Below are positions 62,801 to 64,000 of a stretch of DNA of 64,000 bases, piece by piece. The notes beneath the pieces were generated by a model. It saw only the letters and a program-made list of their open reading frames with translations, was not told where the DNA came from and ran no database searches. Position numbers and translations under genes: made by a program. The stretch covers positions 2,480,001 through 2,544,000 of the forward strand of contig JAQFVV010006199.1 of NCBI GenBank assembly GCA_028023455.1, read 5' to 3'. Every line of letters begins with the position of its first letter. Position 1 is the stretch's first letter. Source of the DNA: Epiperipatus broadwayi (Eukaryota > Onychophora > Udeonychophora > Euonychophora > Peripatidae).

Positions 62801-62898
62801 TTAACATTTTTATATTTAAGATAGGTTCGAAACTAGTTCAGACGAGTAGGTCATTAGGTTGATGGTGAAATGGAAAGAGATTGGAGGTTTCCGTTTCA
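59895..62898. mobile_element. 3,004-bp TG...CA insertion, probable solo LTR or LTR-type element
   Basis: Begins TGTGCCGGTC and ends CCGTTTCA, flanked by GTAT. TG...CA ends with a 4-bp duplication are LTR-retrotransposon hallmarks. Base composition differs from the purine-rich LINE around it: there are more CpGs (AATCCGGCCCAC, GGTCGTCATGC, GGCGTTCCATCACGGG). No gag, protease, RT or integrase text is seen on either strand. No second copy of the ends occurs inside, so a single very long LTR or a non-coding derivative fits best. Possible promoter: TATATAAAA at 60898-60906. Orientation is unknown. A B-box-like GGATTCGAACC (59995-60005) and a short palindrome AGAATTAATTCT (60063-60074) lie near the left end. 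Confidence 0.65.
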
Positions 62899-62902
62899 GT
62901 AT
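62899..62902. repeat. GTAT target-site duplication, right copy
   Basis: Matches 59891-59894. The LINE frame resumes directly behind it. Confidence 0.75.
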
Positions 62903-64000
62903 GTAATAGTGATCGTAATTTTTTTGTAATCGAAATAGTCATGTGATGGAGAATAGAAATAAAAGTAGAAACAATAGTGAAAGATGTGGATGGAGAGTGA
63001 ATGATAAGAATAAGTTGGAAGAGTATAAAATACAAGTTGAAGAAACCATGGAAGAGTTGGTTGGGGATGCGTATAAGGACTGGTGTGATGAAATAGAAAA
63101 AGTGGCAAATAGGCTTTTAGATGAAAATATTCAGAAGAATAAAAGTAATAAAAAAATGAGAGTTAGTAAAAGTGTAAAAGAGAAAAAAAAGCATGCAGAG
63201 AATATACGTGTGCTATTAAGAACAAAGAAAGTGAAAAAGATATTAATGCCAAAGGGGAAAAGTACTTAGAAAAGAAGAAGTTAGCTAAAATAGATAATTA
63301 TAGAGAGAGAAAAGAAGAGATGGGAGTAAAAAATTTTGGAATTACCTTAAAAGGAGAAATGTAGGGGGGAGAGAGATAATATTACTAGATTATGAGGGAA
63401 TAGAGTAGCTCTAAAGAAGAATTAGAAAGAATCTTGAATAGGTATGTAACAGATACAGAAAAGATCTAAATGGGAAGGATAGAGGGATAGAAAATATGAA
63501 AGCATATAGTAATGGGAATATTAGGTTTACAGAAAATGAACTGAATGAGGTAGGGAAGAAATTGAAAAGTGGAAAGGCACGAGGTTTAGATGGATGGGCA
63601 GCAGAGATGGTAATGAATTTAGTGCATAGCACAAAAAGTAAAGCTATTATCATGTTTTAATAAGATGGCACAGAAGAGAGTTTTTCCGAGTAGTTGGAGT
63701 AATATAAGAGTAAGATTATTATTTAAAAGAAAGAGTAAGGGTCATAGAAATTTAAACAATTATAGACTGATAGCTAACATTAGTTTTATACAAAGTTTTT
63801 TCATATATGGTGGCTGGAAGAGTAGCAAAATGGATGGAAGAAAATAATGTAGCGGGGGAAATGCAAGGAGGTTTTAGGTCAGATAGGCATATAGGAGATA
63901 GTTTATTTGTAGTAACACAACTTATGGATATGAGTAGAAATTCAGGTAGACAATTATATATGAGTTTTATAGATATAGAGAAGGCATATGATGGAGTAAA
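62899..64000 (+). pseudogene. CR1-type LINE ORF2, 3' part: end of endonuclease and reverse transcriptase
   Basis: Continues ORF2 after the insertion. The S-D-R-N block (62908-62919, His of the usual S-D-H-N replaced by Arg) is followed by F-F-V-I-E. The linker has a frame at 62943-63269. RT fingers read L-K-S-G-K-A-R-G-L-D-G-W-A-A-E-M-V (63556-63610), then N-Y-R-L-I-A-N-I (63759-63783). After a frame change come E-N-N-V-A-G-E-M-Q-G-G-F-R-S (63837-63880) and palm motif A, S-F-I-D-I-E-K-A-Y-D-G-V, at 63962-63997. The window ends inside the RT palm, so the YADD box lies outside. Several stops and frameshifts remain. Confidence 0.85.

Larger units (their letters stand above)
55491..64000 (+). other. 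PTPN11/csw: csw/PTPN11 next intron, continuing beyond the window
   Basis: Starts GTATGA after exon 55296-55490. No WFHG-encoding exon appears before 64000, so the intron is at least 8.5 kb. It holds a Tigger-like remnant and a CR1-type LINE in the same orientation as the gene. The stretch 55500-56300 and 56900-57950 is otherwise AT-rich with nothing recognised. Confidence 0.8.

Noticed and set aside
1-64000. CRISPR arrays, rRNA or genuine tRNA genes, bacterial operons
   Set aside because: No regularly spaced repeats, no rRNA text, and the tRNA-like pieces lack closed cloverleaves. Exon-intron structure and LINE content show an animal genome.

Overview
The window looks like a very AT-rich animal chromosome, roughly three quarters A+T by eye, with long introns and dense old transposon debris. 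The only host gene I can support is an orthologue of SHP2/corkscrew (PTPN11/csw), a cytoplasmic SH2-domain tyrosine phosphatase. Two consecutive plus-strand exons encode its N-terminal SH2 domain (45332-45454 and 55296-55490). Both exons have consensus splice sites and matching phase-2 junctions, with a 9.8 kb intron between them. Protein features (a Phe in the G-F-D-G-S-F-L-A-R stretch, T-T-E-R at the end of exon 3) suggest an invertebrate. An arachnid or other AT-rich arthropod is my guess, not a demonstrated assignment. A possible tiny first coding exon lies at 20737-20753. Later exons would lie beyond 64000, so much or all of the window is probably intronic to this gene.

Layout. 1-5.2 kb: featureless AT-rich DNA with one ~274-bp tandem repeat. 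5.3-6.45 kb: a Penelope-like GIY-YIG remnant. 7-7.9 kb: short duplications and a tRNA-like SINE fragment. 9.8-12.7 kb (minus): a long decayed LINE (family A). 16.1-19.9 kb: a dispersed repeat, then a second decayed LINE (family B, RTE-like, minus) with duplicated 5' monomers. 20.4-25 kb: candidate first exon, a hAT-like MITE and AT-rich DNA. 25.4-28.8 kb: a 200-bp foldback MITE, a third family A fragment, and a plus-strand RTE-like LINE. That LINE's endonuclease region is split by a 653-bp insertion with an 11-bp target-site duplication. 29-38.6 kb: AT-rich DNA, a less AT-rich CpG-bearing patch near 30.4-31 kb, and two inverted-repeat structures. 38.6-40.5 kb: a LINE 3' end with poly(A), then a mariner transposase pseudogene that received a tRNA-derived SINE. 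45.3 kb: csw exon. 45.9-48.35 kb: second family A copy. 50.6-53.3 kb: dispersed and tandem repeats. 55.3 kb: csw exon. 56.3-56.9 kb: a pogo/Tigger-like transposase remnant. 57.9-64 kb (plus): a CR1-type LINE whose ORF2 is split by a 3,004-bp TG...CA insertion flanked by GTAT.

The most interesting object is the 653-bp insertion at 26951-27603. It is about 1.6 tandem copies of a 418-bp unit, and on the minus strand it carries a near-canonical type I hammerhead ribozyme (27259-27313). The ribozyme has a 4+6 bp helix I with a three-base bulge, the invariant CTGATGA core, a hairpin helix II, and a minimal palindromic TGCA helix III followed by a legitimate cleavage triplet. The catalytic GAAA has decayed to AAAA. 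Tandem units, a ribozyme and a long target-site duplication together match metazoan retrozymes, the non-autonomous circular-RNA retroelements thought to use Penelope-like machinery.

The host gene and the transposons are not functionally linked. The transposons sit in or around csw introns and almost all are broken. A recurring theme is short private tandem duplications of 22-97 bp inside otherwise decaying elements.
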